Assembly: GCA_001770935.1 (NCBI GenBank)
Contig: MESI01000115.1
Coordinates: forward strand, 1 to 64,000
Reading direction: 5' to 3'
Length of the DNA: 64,000 nt
Source of the DNA: Burkholderiales bacterium RIFCSPLOWO2_12_FULL_61_40
Lineage (GTDB): Bacteria > Pseudomonadota > Gammaproteobacteria > Burkholderiales > Burkholderiaceae_C
Within the stretch, counting starts at the first letter, position 1, and each line of letters starts with the position of its first letter. The notes below the pieces were generated by a model. It was not told the DNA's origin, made no database searches, and was given only the letters and a program-made list of their open reading frames with translations. Positions 48,753-57,978 of this stretch are shown here, piece after piece. The position numbers and the translations under genes were made by a program.

Positions 48753-49265
48753 ATGCACCACGCGCTTGCACCGGCCGTTCTGGATGTCGAAGCCTCGGGC
48801 TTCGGGCGCAACAGCTACCCCATTGAAGTGGGCTTTGTCCTGCCCGACGGACACGCCTATTGCACGCTGGTGCGCCCCGAAGCGCATTGGACCCACTGGG
48901 ACGCACAGGCCGAAACCCTGCACCATATCCCGCGTGCACTGATCCTGGCGCGCGGCCTGCCCGCAAAGGAGGTCGCCCGCCAGTTGAACCAGCAGCTGGC
49001 CGGACAAACCGTGTATTCGGACGGCTGGGCCAATGACTACAGCTGGCTGGGCGCGCTGTTTGATGCGGCGGACATGGCACCGCGTTTCAAGCTGGAAAAC
49101 CTGCGCGCCCTGCTCAATGACGCACAAGCCGACCAATGGCATACCGTCAAGGCCCAGGTCAGCAGCGAGCGCGGCACCCAGCGCCACCGCGCCAGCTCCG
49201 ATGCGCGGCTGCTGCAGCTCACCTTGCAGCGGCTGCGCAGCCTGTGCGGCGCAGGCTCCCAATGA
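48753..49265 (+). CDS. DnaQ-fold 3'-5' exonuclease-like protein
   Basis: 170 residues. The DEDD exonuclease motifs can be placed: LDVEASGFGRNSYPIEVGFV with the first D and E, SDGWANDYSWLGALFD with the third acid, and RHRASSDARLL with His and Asp in an HxxxxD arrangement. It is similar to RNase T-like or short exonuclease proteins. Its partner and substrate are unknown. It begins 15 bp after an R1 element and is convergent with the CoA hydrolase gene 13 bp downstream. Confidence 0.8.
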   Translation: MHHALAPAVLDVEASGFGRNSYPIEVGFVLPDGHAYCTLVRPEAHWTHWDAQAETLHHIPRALILARGLPAKEVARQLNQQLAGQTVYSDGWANDYSWLGALFDAADMAPRFKLENLRALLNDAQADQWHTVKAQVSSERGTQRHRASSDARLLQLTLQRLRSLCGAGSQ

Positions 49266-49278
49266 CGGGCTTGTTCGC

Positions 49279-51399
49279 CTAAAGATTCCCGGCGAACAGG
49301 CGGCGCATGAGCATCTCCTTGAAGCCGCGCGCCTCCGACAGGCCCAGGCGCTCCAGGTAGGCCGGTGGTGCTTCCTTGCCTTCCCACAGGCTCTTGATCG
49401 CCATGGACAGCATCTCGGCCGGGCGGTGGCTGGCCTGCTTCATCTTCTTCATGGCCTTGACCATGTGCTGCTCATCGTCGGTCAGGTCGGTGCCAAAGGG
49501 GAAGTCGGGCAACAAGCCGGCCTGCATCCAGGGGCGCAGTTTGGCGGCCAGGGCCTGGGGCAGGTTGTTGCGGTAGCACTCAGGCACTTCGTAGCCCGCA
49601 TCCAGCTTGCCGTGGGCCTTGGCCTGTTTGACCAGCTCGCCCTGGAAGCGGGAATCCGCAATCTCGATCAGGCGCTTGACCACCTCACCATCGGACAAGC
49701 CCCGCAACTCGGCAATGCCGTATTCGGTGATCACCACGTCGCGCAAATGGCGGGGGATGGTGACATGCCCGTAGTTCCACACAATGCTGCTTTTGAGCCC
49801 GTCCTTGTTGTCGTGGGTGGAGCGCAGCATCATCAGCAAGCGGGCATCGGGCAGCGCATGGGACATGGCCACAAAGTTGTACTGCCCGCCCACGCCGCTG
49901 ACCACCTGGCCCGACTCCAGTGCGTCGCTGGCCGCAGCACCCAGCAGGGTCACCACCATGGTGGTGTTGATGAAACGCGCCTTGCGCCGCTGCGCACGCT
50001 TCAAGGCATCGTCGCCATACAACTGGTTGATGAAGTCAATGCGCGTCATGTCGATCTTGTCCAGCTCCTGCGGCGGCATGGTGCGCAGACGTTCATAAAA
50101 GTCGCGGGGGCCGAGGAAGAACCCCCCGGTCATGAAAATGCCGCCCGTGAGGCGCGGGCCCAGCATGTTGGCGCCCACACAGTCCAAACTGGCATCGTCG
50201 CGCAGGTTGTTACTGCAGCGCGTGCCGTCCAGCTCCAGGGTATCCCCATGAAGCACCACTTCGGGCCGCAAGACGCCAAAACGCTGCAGGAAGGCCAGGT
50301 CTTCAGCGCCCAGGGGCGAGCGAATCCGCCCACCGTCCAGCAGCGCGCGCAAGGTATCCGGCGTGACGGTCTCGTCCTGGATGCGCCCGTCGTTGAGCAT
50401 TTGCTGCAACACGGCATCGCCAAACACTTCGCGGCGCACAATGCCCGCCTCGATCAGCTTGAGAAAGCCGTTGACAAACATTTCGGAGCAGCCATACAGG
50501 CCTTCATCAAAACGCCCCAGCTCGCGCCCCTGCAGACCCTGGGGGCACAGCGATTCGAGAATGCGTTTGTATTCCGCGCTGTGGCGGTCCCGCACCACCA
50601 GCGCCTGGGCAATGGCATCGCCCAGTGAGCCGATGCCAATTTGCAGGGTACCGCCGTCCGTGACCAGGCTGGACGCATGCAGCCCGATGGCGTAGTCCGC
50701 CACACTGATGCGGGCATTGGGCGGGGCAAACACGGCGTGGGTGGCCGCAGGGTCGGTCACCACCACGTCAAAAAATTCGGGGCTCACTTCCGCGCCATTG
50801 GGCATGAAGGGCATCTTGTGGTTGATCACCCCAATGGCAATCAGGGGCGCCCCGGTGGAGCGCATATTGGCAATCACCTCGTGGCTGACATCGGGGTTGC
50901 TGGACAAGCTCAGGCGCAGCCCTTTGGCGTCTTCCTTGGCCGCGACCGCCTGGGCCAGCACGTTGATGCCCTGCACCCCCATGTCGCGCGCCACAAAGGT
51001 GTAGTTGGTGGAGATGTAGCTGATCTGCGCCGTGTCGTTGCCCAGGTAGTCGCCGGTCTTCATGAAGAACTCGCGCACCTCGATATGGGACGGCAGCTCG
51101 CCCGAGCGGGCATCTTTCACATAGTCCATGTCGGGGTAGTCTTCAAACACCCGCTCGACCAGGGGCTCCAGAAAATTCTTCTCCAGCTCGCTGTGGCCCA
51201 CCGGCTTTTCCAGCGACAGCGCGGTGATGATGCGCAGCTTGCGCGCGGGGTTGGCCTTGATGCGGCGGTACAGCGCATTGACCAGCGGATTGGGCTTGCC
51301 CACCCCTAAAGGAATACCGAGGACAACGTCCCCCACAATGGTGTCCAGCACGTGGTCTACGCATGCTTCAATGGAGTCGATGGTTAATGGCTTGGTCAC
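49279..51399 (-). CDS. Acetyl-CoA hydrolase/transferase family protein
   Basis: 706 residues, a long class I CoA-transferase/hydrolase. Diagnostic parts: GIPLGVGKPNPLVNALYRRI, TDGGTLQIGIGSLGDAIAQA, the SGVGGQYNFVAMSHAL region and VVITEYGIAELRGLSDGEVV. Long family members act on acetyl- or butyryl-CoA in fatty acid and polyhydroxyalkanoate metabolism, but the acyl group cannot be set here. It is a different subfamily from the GNAT-fused gene 4 kb away. GGGAG precedes the start. It has no operon partner. Confidence 0.88.
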   Translation of the reverse strand: MTKPLTIDSIEACVDHVLDTIVGDVVLGIPLGVGKPNPLVNALYRRIKANPARKLRIITALSLEKPVGHSELEKNFLEPLVERVFEDYPDMDYVKDARSGELPSHIEVREFFMKTGDYLGNDTAQISYISTNYTFVARDMGVQGINVLAQAVAAKEDAKGLRLSLSSNPDVSHEVIANMRSTGAPLIAIGVINHKMPFMPNGAEVSPEFFDVVVTDPAATHAVFAPPNARISVADYAIGLHASSLVTDGGTLQIGIGSLGDAIAQALVVRDRHSAEYKRILESLCPQGLQGRELGRFDEGLYGCSEMFVNGFLKLIEAGIVRREVFGDAVLQQMLNDGRIQDETVTPDTLRALLDGGRIRSPLGAEDLAFLQRFGVLRPEVVLHGDTLELDGTRCSNNLRDDASLDCVGANMLGPRLTGGIFMTGGFFLGPRDFYERLRTMPPQELDKIDMTRIDFINQLYGDDALKRAQRRKARFINTTMVVTLLGAAASDALESGQVVSGVGGQYNFVAMSHALPDARLLMMLRSTHDNKDGLKSSIVWNYGHVTIPRHLRDVVITEYGIAELRGLSDGEVVKRLIEIADSRFQGELVKQAKAHGKLDAGYEVPECYRNNLPQALAAKLRPWMQAGLLPDFPFGTDLTDDEQHMVKAMKKMKQASHRPAEMLSMAIKSLWEGKEAPPAYLERLGLSEARGFKEMLMRRLFAGNL

Positions 51400-51561
51400 G
51401 GTGTGACGCTCCCTGCAAAAAATTTGAAAAGGCCAGTATGTGCACGAGAGCCACAGAATAACTTGACCTGAATTAAATTCGCCACGGCCTAAGGTTGCCG
51501 CTCTAGACTGGCTTGCAGTAACATGCCGACCCGTTGCAGCCCCCCCTATTCAGGAGATCCC

Positions 51562-52041
51562 ATGGCGATCACCGTCCCCGTCGAACTTGGTTATGAATTC
51601 AAGGTCAAGGCAAGCGCCAAGGAAGTGTTCGACGTGCTGGCCAATGTGCCCGACTCCGCCAGCCATTACCCCAAAGTGAGCCGTCTGGTGGACCAGGGCG
51701 ACGGCGCTTACCGCTGGGAAATGGAAAAGATCAGCGTGGGCTCCCTGGACCTGCAAACGGTGTACGCATCCCGTTATGTTTCCAACAAAACCAAAGGCAC
51801 AGTGGCGTGGACGCCGATCCAAGGCGAAGGCAATGCCCAGGTGTCCGGCAGTTGGAAAATCACCGAAAAGGAAAAGTCCACCAAGCTGGTGCTTCAACTG
51901 GAAGCCGAACTGACCCTGCCCCTGCCCCTGCCCGGCCTCATGAAAATGGTGGTGGCGCCCCTGGTGGAAGCCGAATTCGAGGCACTGACCGAGCAGTACA
52001 TCGCCAACCTGATCCAGCGTTTTGGCGGCGAGGTCAGCTGA
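51562..52041 (+). CDS. SRPBCC family protein
   Basis: 159 residues with a START/polyketide-cyclase-type lipid-binding fold: FKVKASAKEVFDVLANVPDS, then SASHYPKVSRLVD and a C-terminal amphipathic helix. No catalytic residues can be named. Members bind hydrophobic ligands or act as cyclases or chaperones. CAGGAG lies upstream of ATG 51562. The last 8 bp overlap the convergent alcohol dehydrogenase gene. Confidence 0.83.
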   Translation: MAITVPVELGYEFKVKASAKEVFDVLANVPDSASHYPKVSRLVDQGDGAYRWEMEKISVGSLDLQTVYASRYVSNKTKGTVAWTPIQGEGNAQVSGSWKITEKEKSTKLVLQLEAELTLPLPLPGLMKMVVAPLVEAEFEALTEQYIANLIQRFGGEVS

Positions 52042-53050
52042 AATCGGCGTCCAGCACCACCCGGTAACGGGCCTGACCCGAACGCAGGTGGTCCAGCGCC
52101 TCGTTGACCCGGCGCATGGGAAAGTGCTCCACCTGCGGCGCAATGCCGTGGCGGGCTGAGAACTCCAGCATTTTGGCCAGCATCGTGGGCGAGGGCGTGG
52201 GGGATGCCGAGATGCTGCGCTGCCACGACAACAAGCCGCTGGTGCGCAGCTTCATCGCCTCGGTCACCACCCCCACCATGTGCATACGCCCCTTGGGCGC
52301 CAGCGTGCCGATCAGCGCATCCCACTCCAGGCTGGCGCCTACCGTGACCAGCAAGAAGTCCAGCGTTCCGGCAATCGTTTTGAGTTCTTTCACGTCCACA
52401 CTGGAGATGGTGTGGTGCGCGCCCAGCGCCAAAGCCTCTTCACGCTTGGAGGGCGTGGAGGTGAACGCGGTTACCTCGCAACCCCAGGCCCGGGCGAACT
52501 TCACCGCCAGATGGCCCAGACCGCCGATACCCACCACGCCCACCTTGTCGGTGGGTTGGATGCCGTGGACCACAAAGGGCAAAAACGCAGTACCGCCACC
52601 GCACATCAAAGGGCCGACCGCGCTGGCATCCAGCGCGTCGGGCAGGGGAATGTTCCAGCTCCAGTGGGCACGCACGCGGTCGGCAAAACCGCCATGGCGG
52701 CCGATGATGGTGGGCTGGCTTTTACGGCACAGGTTCTGCTCACCGCCCAGGCAGTGCTGGCAATGCAGGCAACTGCGGCTGTGCCAGCCCAGGCCCACGC
52801 GCTGGCCCACGTGGCGGCCCTTGGCCTGCGCCCCCACCGCCACAATGGTGCCCACCACCTCATGGCCGGGCACCAGGGGGTAGTTGGCCGGAAACCACTC
52901 GCTGTCCACCATGGCCAGGTCGGAGTGGCATACACCGCAGTATTCGACCGCAATTTCCACGTCCTCCGGGTCCATGGGACCGGGGTCAAACTCGAATTTT
53001 TCCAGGGGGCCGCCGCTGCGTGTGGCGGCCCAGGCGCGAAACTGGGTCAT
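52034..53050 (-). CDS. Zinc-dependent NAD(P) alcohol dehydrogenase (YahK/CAD type)
   Basis: 338 residues, medium-chain dehydrogenase. Catalytic zinc ligands are in YCGVCHSDLAMV and PGHEVVG, with the structural zinc cluster CLHCQHCLGGEQNLC. The Rossmann motif is GIGGLGHLAVKFARAWG. This arrangement matches the cinnamyl-alcohol/YahK aldehyde reductase group, which reduces many aldehydes with NADPH. ATG 53050 fits the family N-terminus. It is convergent with the SRPBCC gene by an 8-bp overlap. Confidence 0.93.
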   Translation of the reverse strand: MTQFRAWAATRSGGPLEKFEFDPGPMDPEDVEIAVEYCGVCHSDLAMVDSEWFPANYPLVPGHEVVGTIVAVGAQAKGRHVGQRVGLGWHSRSCLHCQHCLGGEQNLCRKSQPTIIGRHGGFADRVRAHWSWNIPLPDALDASAVGPLMCGGGTAFLPFVVHGIQPTDKVGVVGIGGLGHLAVKFARAWGCEVTAFTSTPSKREEALALGAHHTISSVDVKELKTIAGTLDFLLVTVGASLEWDALIGTLAPKGRMHMVGVVTEAMKLRTSGLLSWQRSISASPTPSPTMLAKMLEFSARHGIAPQVEHFPMRRVNEALDHLRSGQARYRVVLDADFS

Positions 53051-53204
53051 GGTGCGTCCGTAAAGAGAGGGTCTGGCGCACAGCGTACCGCAGTACAGCG
53101 CCCTATGCCAGGGCGTCTGTAACCCCTGCGACGGCAAAAACCCGGAGCATAATCAGCGCGGCATTGGATTTGGCCAATGCCCGTCACCCCAAGAGCTCTT
53201 TACT

Positions 53205-54323
53205 ATGCATCGTGTTGCCATCAGCAGTACCGGCCTTTTTACGCCACCCGAAGTCATCACCAACGAAGAATTGGTGGCTGCGTACAACCAGTATGCCCAG
53301 CTGGAAAATGCCAAGCACGCACAAGACATTGCCGCAGGCAGCCACACTGCGCTGGTCGAATCCAACGTCGAATTCATCGAAAAAGCCTCCGGCATCCAAC
53401 GCCGCTATGTGATGGAAAAGTCCGGCGTGCTGGACCCGCACCGCATGCGCCCGGTGTTCACCCCGCGCCCGGACACGGAAATATCCCTCATGGCCGAAAT
53501 CGGCGTCAAAGCCGCGCAGGCTGCGCTGGACGCTGCGGGCAAAACCGCCGCCGATGTGGACAGCGTCATTTGCGCCTGCGCCAACCAGCAACGCGCCTAC
53601 CCCGCCATGGCGGTGGAAATCCAGACCGCGCTGGGGATTCAGGGCTACGGCTTTGACATGAATGTGGCCTGCTCGTCGGCCACCTTCGGCATTGAACAGG
53701 CCGTGAACGCCGTGCGCACCGGTTCGGCCCGCGCCGTGCTGGTGATCAGCCCCGAAATCACCTCCGGCCACCAGGCCTGGATAGACCGGGACTGCCACTT
53801 CATCTTTGGCGACGTGTGCACCGCGGTGCTGGTGGAACGCCTGGACCTGGCGCCCGCAGGCAGCTTTGAAGTGCTGGGCACCCAACTCACCACCACGTTT
53901 TCCAACGCCATCCGCAACAACCACGGCTTCATGTCCCGCTCTGAAGACCGCGACCCGGACGACCGCGACCAGTTGTTCCGCCAGGAAGGCCGCAAAGTGT
54001 TCAAGGAGGTGTGCCCCATGGCCGCCGAACACATCACCGGACACCTGGCAACGTTGGAACTGCAACCTGCCCAAGTGCGCCGCTTCTGGCTGCACCAGGC
54101 CAACCTCTCCATGAACCAATTGATCAGCCGCAAAATCCTGGGGCGCGACGCCACGCGGGAAGAAGCGCCGGTGATTCTGGACGAATTCGCCAACACCGCC
54201 TCGGCCGGCTCCATCATCGCCTTTCACCGCCACCATGCCGACATCCAGAGCGGCGAAGTGGGCGTGATCTGCTCGTTCGGGGCGGGTTATTCGATTGGCA
54301 GCGTGGTTGTCAAACGCATTTAA
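53205..54323 (+). CDS. Beta-ketoacyl-ACP synthase III-like protein
   Basis: 372 residues, longer than E. coli FabH (317). The Cys-His-Asn triad is visible: FDMNVACSSATFGIEQA for Cys, RRFWLHQANLSMN for His and DEFANTASAGS for Asn. The CoA/ACP-binding arginines are not assignable by eye. It condenses acyl-CoA with malonyl-ACP, starting fatty acid or a specialised product chain; a housekeeping fabH normally sits in the fab cluster, so this is probably a paralogue. The yebC gene follows 31 bp downstream. Confidence 0.9.
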   Translation: MHRVAISSTGLFTPPEVITNEELVAAYNQYAQLENAKHAQDIAAGSHTALVESNVEFIEKASGIQRRYVMEKSGVLDPHRMRPVFTPRPDTEISLMAEIGVKAAQAALDAAGKTAADVDSVICACANQQRAYPAMAVEIQTALGIQGYGFDMNVACSSATFGIEQAVNAVRTGSARAVLVISPEITSGHQAWIDRDCHFIFGDVCTAVLVERLDLAPAGSFEVLGTQLTTTFSNAIRNNHGFMSRSEDRDPDDRDQLFRQEGRKVFKEVCPMAAEHITGHLATLELQPAQVRRFWLHQANLSMNQLISRKILGRDATREEAPVILDEFANTASAGSIIAFHRHHADIQSGEVGVICSFGAGYSIGSVVVKRI

Positions 54324-54354
54324 AACACGATAGCAACAAACAGGAAACCAGACT

Positions 54355-55059
54355 ATGGGCGCACAGTGGAAAGCAAAAGGCAAGGAACTGGCGGCAAATG
54401 CCAAGGGCCGTGCATTCGGAAAATTGTCCAAGGACATCATGCTCGCGGCGCGCAGCGGGGCCGACCCCGCCGCCAACGCCCGCCTGCGGCTATTGGTGGA
54501 ACAGGCCCGCAAGGTCTCCATGCCCAAGGACACGCTGGAGCGCGCCATCAAGAAAGGCGCGGGCCTGACCGGCGAAGCGGTCCATTTTGAACACGTTATT
54601 TACGAAGGCTTTGCCCCGCACCAGGTGCCGGTGATGGTGGAGTGCCTGACCGACAACGTGAACCGCACGGCGCCTGAAATGCGCGTCCTGTTCCGCAAGG
54701 GGCAACTGGGCACCTCCGGCTCGGTGTCCTGGGACTTTGACCATGTCGGCATGATCGAAGCCGAACCCGCCGCCGCTGGGGCTGATGCGGAAGTGGCCGC
54801 CATCGAAGCTGGCGCCCAGGACTTTGAAGCGGGCGACGAGGAAGGCACAACCCTGTTCCTGACCGACGCCTCCGACCTGGACCTGGTGAGCCGCGCACTG
54901 CCCACCCACGGCTTCACCGTGCTGACCGCCAAGCTGGGCTACAAGCCCAAAAACCCGGTCAACCTGAGCGCCGAAGCGCTGGAAGAAGTCGAAGCCTTCC
55001 TGGCCGCGATTGACGGCAATGACGATGTGCAGAATGTGTATGTGGGGTTGGCGGGGTAG
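54355..55059 (+). CDS. YebC/PmpR family DNA-binding regulator
   Basis: 234 residues of the TACO1/YebC family. The N-terminus [20 protein letters not shown], with [20 protein letters not shown] and the [17 protein letters not shown] segment, is typical. Members act either as transcriptional repressors or, as more recent work suggests, in translation of difficult sequences. The N-terminus differs from the commonest MAGHSKW start, as in the YeeN branch. AGGAAACC precedes ATG 54355. It is probably co-transcribed with the FabH-like gene. Confidence 0.92.
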   Translation: MGAQWKAKGKELAANAKGRAFGKLSKDIMLAARSGADPAANARLRLLVEQARKVSMPKDTLERAIKKGAGLTGEAVHFEHVIYEGFAPHQVPVMVECLTDNVNRTAPEMRVLFRKGQLGTSGSVSWDFDHVGMIEAEPAAAGADAEVAAIEAGAQDFEAGDEEGTTLFLTDASDLDLVSRALPTHGFTVLTAKLGYKPKNPVNLSAEALEEVEAFLAAIDGNDDVQNVYVGLAG

Positions 55060-55170
55060 GCGCGGACCGGTGAAATCACGGCCATTTGCAGCCCCCACCA
55101 TCCATGCCCCGTCGCCCTGACAACCTCAAAACCCTGCATTTCTGCCTGGACAGATTTGGCACGGGATGGT

Positions 55171-56379
55171 TTATGGAACGCCATGACACTCCCGGTCCTC
55201 CTCAGCCAGCCACTCCAGAAATTGTTCATCTTCAACCGAATAAGACCCGCGCTGTGAACGCCAGAGAAAGTTTTCTTCGCGCAATTTGTCCAGCGCATTC
55301 TGGACCGACGGCGTTTCCACTGAAACCCCGTGGGCGGCGCCCATCTCAGCCTCCAGCCGCGCCAACAAGCGCGCCTTCATGGCGGCGGAAAACAGGCCGG
55401 GGCGGCGCACATCTGACCCCAACAAGGAGTCAGCGGCCAGCTCGCGCAAGAGGGCCGACTGCAGCGGCGGCAAACTGGCCACCGTGTTGAGGAACTCCGT
55501 TTTGGAATCCCGAACACCTTTGGCAGCCAGGCTGGCCAGCATCGCATTGGGATCCTGAGCCGGGTTAACCGCCAGTTGCAGCCGCGTTTGGCTCAGCGCT
55601 TTACGAAAGGGTTCGGGTCGAGACCCCAGGCTTTGAAACACCTCGGTCGCCAAGTCGATATCCAGATTGAGTTTGGAGCGGCCCACCAACCATTGAACAT
55701 AGTCCTTGCCGAGGGTGGGGAATTGCACCATGTCGGCGCCATAAAACGCCTGCTCGCGCCCATTGACCAAGGTGGCCAGCTTGTCTCGGTTGGAGCCGGT
55801 GGCGACCAGTTGCATCCCATACCGGCCCGGATCGGTGTTCAGACTGTCGCGCGCCGCTTTGAGGGAAAACAGGGCATTGATGCCCTCCTCCGTAGTCAGC
55901 GCATGCTGGGCCTCATCAATCACCAGAATCAGTTTTTTCTGGCTGGCCGTCGAAAGCGCCTTGAGCGCATCGGCCAAGGTGGCGTCTTTGGACAGATTCA
56001 GCTGCGAAAGGTCAAAGCTCAGGCCATTGCCCCATGCGCCGACAGTCAGCTTGGACATACTGCTCAGTTTTTTGAGCGTTTTTGCAATCGCCCCATCCTC
56101 CCGGGCCAGTTCGGTGCGAATGGCGTTGGCGATATGAATCGCCGGGTTTACCGTCTTGTCGATCCAGAGGTCAACATAGATGACGTTGAGGTTGCGCCGC
56201 TCAAACTCGGGCACCAGGTCCTGGCGCACAAAGGTCGACTTACCTGTGCGCCGCGGTGCGGCCAGGAACATGCCGCCACTCGTTCCAAGCGAGGTATCGA
56301 GCGCCTGATCGGCGAGTGCGGTAGCCAGCTCGGGACGGTGAAAGAACTGATCCTGGGAGGGCTCGGGGGATTGGGACAT
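55171..56379 (-). CDS. AAA ATPase with likely C-terminal winged helix, iteron-preceded
   Basis: 402 residues from ATG 56379, which has AGGA at ideal spacing; ATG 56385 is the alternative. Walker A is AAPRRTGKST, Walker B LILVIDEAQHA, and sensor-1-like LVATGSNRDK follows. It resembles archaeal-type ATPase_2/AAA_16 proteins. The last 60 residues (SVQNALDKLREENFLWRSQR, then GSYSVEDEQFLEWLAEE) look like a winged helix. AAA plus winged helix is the layout of Orc1/Cdc6-like initiators and of several regulators. Four hexamers at 10-bp spacing lie 18-53 bp upstream of the start. Role unknown; not part of an operon. Confidence 0.78.
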   Translation of the reverse strand: MSQSPEPSQDQFFHRPELATALADQALDTSLGTSGGMFLAAPRRTGKSTFVRQDLVPEFERRNLNVIYVDLWIDKTVNPAIHIANAIRTELAREDGAIAKTLKKLSSMSKLTVGAWGNGLSFDLSQLNLSKDATLADALKALSTASQKKLILVIDEAQHALTTEEGINALFSLKAARDSLNTDPGRYGMQLVATGSNRDKLATLVNGREQAFYGADMVQFPTLGKDYVQWLVGRSKLNLDIDLATEVFQSLGSRPEPFRKALSQTRLQLAVNPAQDPNAMLASLAAKGVRDSKTEFLNTVASLPPLQSALLRELAADSLLGSDVRRPGLFSAAMKARLLARLEAEMGAAHGVSVETPSVQNALDKLREENFLWRSQRGSYSVEDEQFLEWLAEEDRECHGVP

Positions 56380-56396
56380 GGCCATTTCCTGTGGTG

Positions 56397-56432
56397 ATTA
56401 TCGAGAATTATCAAACATTATCAGAAATTATT
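56397..56432 (+). promoter_or_regulatory. Four ATTATC/T iterons with exact 10-bp period
   Basis: ATTATC at 56397, 56407 and 56417 and ATTATT at 56427, one helical turn apart, immediately upstream of the AAA ATPase. This looks like a cooperative binding site on one DNA face, possibly autoregulatory. Confidence 0.6.
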
Positions 56433-56470
56433 CCAGGCGCTCGTTTGCCTTCAAAAAAATGCAAACAAAA

Positions 56471-56520
56471 CAGCCTGTAGCCCTCGTCAATTGTGCGCAA
56501 GTAGCTCCTAAATTCATAGC
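56471..56520 (-). repeat. R2 interspersed repeat, copy 11
   Basis: On the minus strand GCTATGAATTTAGGAGCTAC is followed by TTGCGCACAATTGACGAGGG and CTACAGGCTG. It lies in the 380-bp gap between the AAA ATPase and the small membrane protein; besides the iterons and this repeat I see no gene in that gap. Confidence 0.75.
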
Positions 56521-56759
56521 AAGTTGAATTCATTCACGAGAATGCCCCCAGCCAGCCAGCCCTGGCTTGCAGCCCTTCACCACCGACGGCTGCTGCCTGG
56601 CCCACACTCGCGACTCCACACGCCCACAGTGAACGGAAAACCGGCTCGGCGGTATAGTTCAGCGCGGTTTATCCACTGCAGCACTGCTCTTGGTTTACAT
56701 CAGCATGGCCGCGCAGCAGGTAAACACGCATTGTTAAACCCCCATCTGCAAAGGCTCCC

Positions 56760-57098
56760 ATGTCACTGTCCAAGGTTAACAAGCAAGTTGCCCTGAAAAC
56801 GCTTCTGGCAACCGTTCTCCTCGTGGCGCTGGCGGGCGTCGCTGGCGCACAACTCGCACCCGAGGTGCCGCTGCAGTGGGTGCTGATTTACAGTGCCCTC
56901 GGTGCTGCAGCGCTTCTCCTGGTCCTTGCCATTGCTACGGTGGTGACACTCACGGTCATGCAGTTCATCTTGCGCAAGGGCGGCACGGACACCCAGTGGC
57001 TGTGGTTCTCGGCAGAGCCGCGCGGCTTGGTGCATTTGCGTGCACAAGCCAGTGAAGCGCAGACGAAGGCCGGGAAGTGCCCCAAGGAACACGCATGA
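56760..57098 (+). CDS. Small membrane protein of unknown function
   Basis: 112 residues with two hydrophobic helices, about 13-31 (LKTLLATVLLVALAGVAGAQ) and 39-66 (QWVLIYSALGAAALLLVLAI). A short soluble tail of about 40 residues includes GTDTQWLWFSAEPRG. I do not recognise a family. Its TGA overlaps the start of the racemase gene (ATGA), so the two are translationally coupled, which supports it being real. It could be a membrane anchor or transporter fragment; no evidence decides. Confidence 0.65.
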   Translation: MSLSKVNKQVALKTLLATVLLVALAGVAGAQLAPEVPLQWVLIYSALGAAALLLVLAIATVVTLTVMQFILRKGGTDTQWLWFSAEPRGLVHLRAQASEAQTKAGKCPKEHA

Positions 57099-57790
57099 AA
57101 ACCATAGGCCTCATCGGTGGCATGAGCTGGGAATCGACGATTCCGTACTACCGCCAGATCAACCAGACGGTCAAAGAGCACCTGGGCGGGCTGCATTCCG
57201 CCAAGATCGTCCTGTACAGCGTCGATTTCCATGAGGTCGAACGGCTCCAGCATGCGGGCGATTGGGAGGCCGCCGGGGCCATGATGGCCCAGGTGGCATG
57301 CTCGCTGGAAGCGGCGGGGGCGGACTTTTTGGTGCTATGCACCAACACCATGCACAAGGTGGCGGCCAGCATCGAGGCGGCCGTGTCGATTCCGCTGCTC
57401 CATATTGCCGACCCCACCGCCATCCAGATCAAGCAGGCGGGGCACGCCAGCGTGGGCCTTCTGGGTACGCGGTTCACCATGGAACAAGCCTTTTACCGCG
57501 ACCGCTTAAGCGAACGCCATGGCCTGCAGGTGTTCACGCCGCCGCCGCAAGACCGCGACACCGTCCACCGCATCATTTACGAGGAACTGTGCCTCGGGGT
57601 CGTCTCGCCCGCTTCGCGCAGCGCGTACCAAAGAATCATGGCGAACCTGGTGGAACAAGGTGCCACGGCCATCATCCTGGGGTGCACGGAAATTTCGCTG
57701 CTGGTCGATCCGCAAGATGCCACGGTCCCGCTGTTTGACACCACCGCCATCCACGCCCGTGCGGCGGCGGAAGAAGCACTTGCCACCTAA
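57095..57790 (+). CDS. Aspartate/glutamate racemase family protein (YgeA-like)
   Basis: 231 residues. The pair of catalytic cysteines is visible in LVLCTNTMHKVA and ILGCTEISLLV, giving the two-base PLP-independent racemase mechanism. The N-terminus KTIGLIGGMSWESTIPYYRQ is typical of YgeA/aspartate racemases, some of which racemise other amino acids. ATG 57095 overlaps the upstream TGA. The substrate is not determined. Confidence 0.92.
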   Translation: MKTIGLIGGMSWESTIPYYRQINQTVKEHLGGLHSAKIVLYSVDFHEVERLQHAGDWEAAGAMMAQVACSLEAAGADFLVLCTNTMHKVAASIEAAVSIPLLHIADPTAIQIKQAGHASVGLLGTRFTMEQAFYRDRLSERHGLQVFTPPPQDRDTVHRIIYEELCLGVVSPASRSAYQRIMANLVEQGATAIILGCTEISLLVDPQDATVPLFDTTAIHARAAAEEALAT

Positions 57791-57921
57791 GGCGCAAACA
57801 TCCGCCTGTGGTGGCGAGCACTCATGCCATGCCGATTTTCAGGCATGCAAGAACAACGCTGTCGGTCGCTCGAAAGCTGCGAGGGACTGCAGGCATTCCA
57901 AACTGAAAGCATCCTGGCCTT

Positions 57922-57961
57922 CCTCCATATCCATGCGATAGTCGTTGCTCCTCCTTGTCGC
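57922..57961 (+). repeat. R1 element, degraded partial copy 5
   Basis: TCCATATCCATGCGATAG-TCGTTGC, then TCCTCCTTGTCG, matches R1 positions about 8-48 with a two-base loss. The rest of R1 is absent. It sits 17 bp before the histidine kinase start, in the leader. Confidence 0.65.
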
Positions 57962-57978
57962 GCAGTTCCAGAAAACCC

